From Acridotheres tristis (Eukaryota; Chordata; Aves; Passeriformes; Sturnidae): a stretch of 64,000 nucleotides of DNA. The stretch is taken from the NCBI GenBank assembly GCA_037013685.1, contig CM072908.1, forward strand, positions 3,671,001 to 3,735,000, given 5' to 3'. Shown here piece by piece: positions 62,129 to 64,000 of the stretch. Every line of letters begins with the position of its first letter. The first letter of the stretch is position 1. Position numbers and translations under genes: made by a program. The notes below the pieces were generated by a model, which was not told the DNA's origin, did no database searches, and saw only the letters and a list, made by a program, of their open reading frames with translations.

Positions 62129-64000
62129 AAGGCAGATCCAGGTTGCTTCAAGGATGCCACTAGAGCTACACATGTGATTGAACTTCCATCCCGACGAGAC
62201 CCAGCCCTTGGGTGGGCTCCATGTGGGAGAGAGCACCCAGCCCTGCTCCCTCCCTCAGCCTGGGGACCCCAGCGAGGCTGGAAAATGCAGGCATTTAAAT
62301 CTTGAAATTGTTATTGTTTCTATCAAAGGAGTGAATTCCCAGCCGCTTCGGGTTGCTCTTACATAATTTAGGCCAATCAGCGCTCCCTCACGCAACATGC
62401 GCTTAACTTCGACGAGCCCTTAGGCAGTGCATTTATATTCTGTTCTGCTGCTGTGAAATGAATGGTGTGACGGTGACAAGAGGAAGAGGGAGCTTTAAAG
62501 AGAGAGAAGAAGCCAAAGAGAAAGAAAGATAGTTGAAAGAAACAGAAAGACAGGGAGAGGAGAAGATACAGAACAGCAAAGTGGTTTATAATGGAAGGAC
62601 TGTAATTTATTTTGACACTAATCATGTATTATTCATTCAGAACAAAAATAAACCTTATTAACCAGGAAAAACAGATCTCCCATCTCCAGCCCACGTTGTG
62701 AGGAGCGAGTGGCGGCGGCGAGGATCCTGACAGCCGCCTGGCTCCGTGCCGCGTCCCGTGCCGCCGCACCCGGAGCTGCTCCCTCAGCCCCCCGGAGCAC
62801 AGACAGCTTTGCCTGCCAGGGAGGCCACATCATGCACTCGTATTGTTTCCATCCCCAGACGTCGTCCCTCGTCTCCGAGGCGCTTGACATCCTTTCCAGG
62901 CTATAAATAGCACGGCGGTGATGGGCCCGGCGGTGGCAGCGCTCCGGAGCCCGGAGGAAAATGAGTTTGTCCCCATGAGGCCGTGCTCAGCACAAGGGCA
63001 CAGTCACAGCTGGTGGGGACACCGAGCTGGACACGGTTCTGGCAGGGGGTGCCCAGGAGCTGGGACACGTCAGCATCGCACATCACATCTGCTGCCAGTG
63101 CCAGCACAGCCCGTCCCACACAGACCGGGAGCTGTCCACAGCACCTCAGATTTCTCTCTCTTCCCCACCCCGGTGCTCCCAGTCACTGACCATGCCCTCT
63201 ACTCCCTTCCATCCCTGTTCACAGCACAACAAAAGCAGCTCATCCTCTCCCAGCCTCAAACAAACCTGCCCCGGCTGCTGGCAAGATTTAGGAAGGATTT
63301 TAAAGCGTTATTACTGACTTATGAGGCTTTAAATAATATTAGACTCTGCATATCATTCAAGTCTACTGTCTTTTAACACCCCCGATTGGGTTTTAGGGGC
63401 TGAGCCTGGAGATGGATGGGGCTGTCCTCGCTGTCGCTCAGCCATGGGTGCTTTGACATCTCAGCATTTGTGTTCCAGGGGTTTTAAGCTAGTCTTAATT
63501 TACACTTTGGAGCTTCTCTTTTAACGTGAAAAGCAACCACTTTTCAGCAGCACTTCCCTTTGCTGGTGTAAGAATTGTCCTGGGCAGAGGAAGGGAGTGC
63601 CACACCATGCCCAAGCATCCTGAGGTGCTGTTACACCCAGGGAATGTCGAGCCCCTCTGGGTTGGGTGAGCTTTGTGCACCTGGTTCCCCCCTCTGCAAG
63701 ACTGGTGGGTCTGGGAATGACTTTCCAAGTGAGGTTTTTAAGGAATGGAACAGGAATGTTGCCTGTTGGTGACATGCTGATGTCAGCCCTTCCCTGGTGT
63801 CACCAGCATCCTCCCCTTGCAGTGCCCATCCCAGCTCCTCTCCTCATGCTGGGTTTTGTGCTCATCCCTCATCTCCACATGCTCTGGATCACCCTGCTGA
63901 GTTTAATTACTCATTATAACACAGAAAAACCGAGAAGGGGCTCCCTGTGACCCCTGGACAGGAGTGAGGGTGGGGGGAGCTGATGGAGCCGAGGTTGGAG
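62129..64000. other. Gene-free intergenic sequence to window edge
   Basis: No gene could be supported. About 62290-62480 and 63280-63380 look like single-copy regulatory sequence. A purine-only tract lies at about 62478-62575, and a short CpG-rich patch at 62700-62790 might be an orphan promoter. Confidence 0.35.

Overview
The window is vertebrate nuclear DNA, almost certainly from a bird and probably a songbird. It is dense in truncated CR1 LINE 3' ends, has short GT-AG introns and GC-rich promoters, and its gene order matches the segment of human 1p36.32 that maps to a microchromosome (chromosome 21) in chicken. From left to right I read: the probable 3' end of an upstream plus-strand gene (TP73 by synteny only); a nine-exon minus-strand oxidoreductase gene (2732-8950); CCDC27 (+, 9067-11593); LRRC47 (-, 13006-16722); CEP104 (-, 19505-31642); DFFB (+, 32511-35863); C1orf174 homologue (-, 38491-40573); and about 23 kb without genes to the right edge, which in human lies between C1orf174 and AJAP1.

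All exon models were built by hand from reading frames, splice dinucleotides, phase bookkeeping and recollection of the protein families. For each of the six genes the summed exon length is a multiple of three and gives one open frame: 536, 258, 573, 943, 333 and 256 residues. Genes are arranged as two head-to-head pairs with CpG promoters (oxidoreductase/CCDC27 and CEP104/DFFB) and two convergent pairs (CCDC27/LRRC47 and DFFB/C1orf174).

The most notable item is the minus-strand gene at 2732-8950. Its first exon encodes a CGGBP1/BED-like zinc finger (a transposase-derived DNA-binding fold) joined in frame through a Ser/Pro-rich linker to a full-length Gfo/Idh/MocA oxidoreductase in which the usual Glu-Lys-Pro motif is replaced. 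This suggests a dinucleotide-sensing DNA-binding protein, a design resembling yeast Gal80, rather than an ordinary enzyme. It sits where mammals have the non-coding TP73-AS1 transcript, so the lncRNA may be a fossil of this gene.

Repeats are prominent. GC-rich minisatellites with 40-, 45-, 18- and 18/36-bp periods lie in or beside the promoters of the oxidoreductase, LRRC47, DFFB and C1orf174 genes, and another sits beside an orphan CpG island near 45.6 kb. A TG...CA-bounded, AATAAA-containing solo LTR-like element interrupts a CR1 copy at 41.3-42.0 kb. The gene-free right third holds CR1 pieces, low-complexity tracts and several AT-rich stretches that look like conserved regulatory elements, but this cannot be tested without an alignment.
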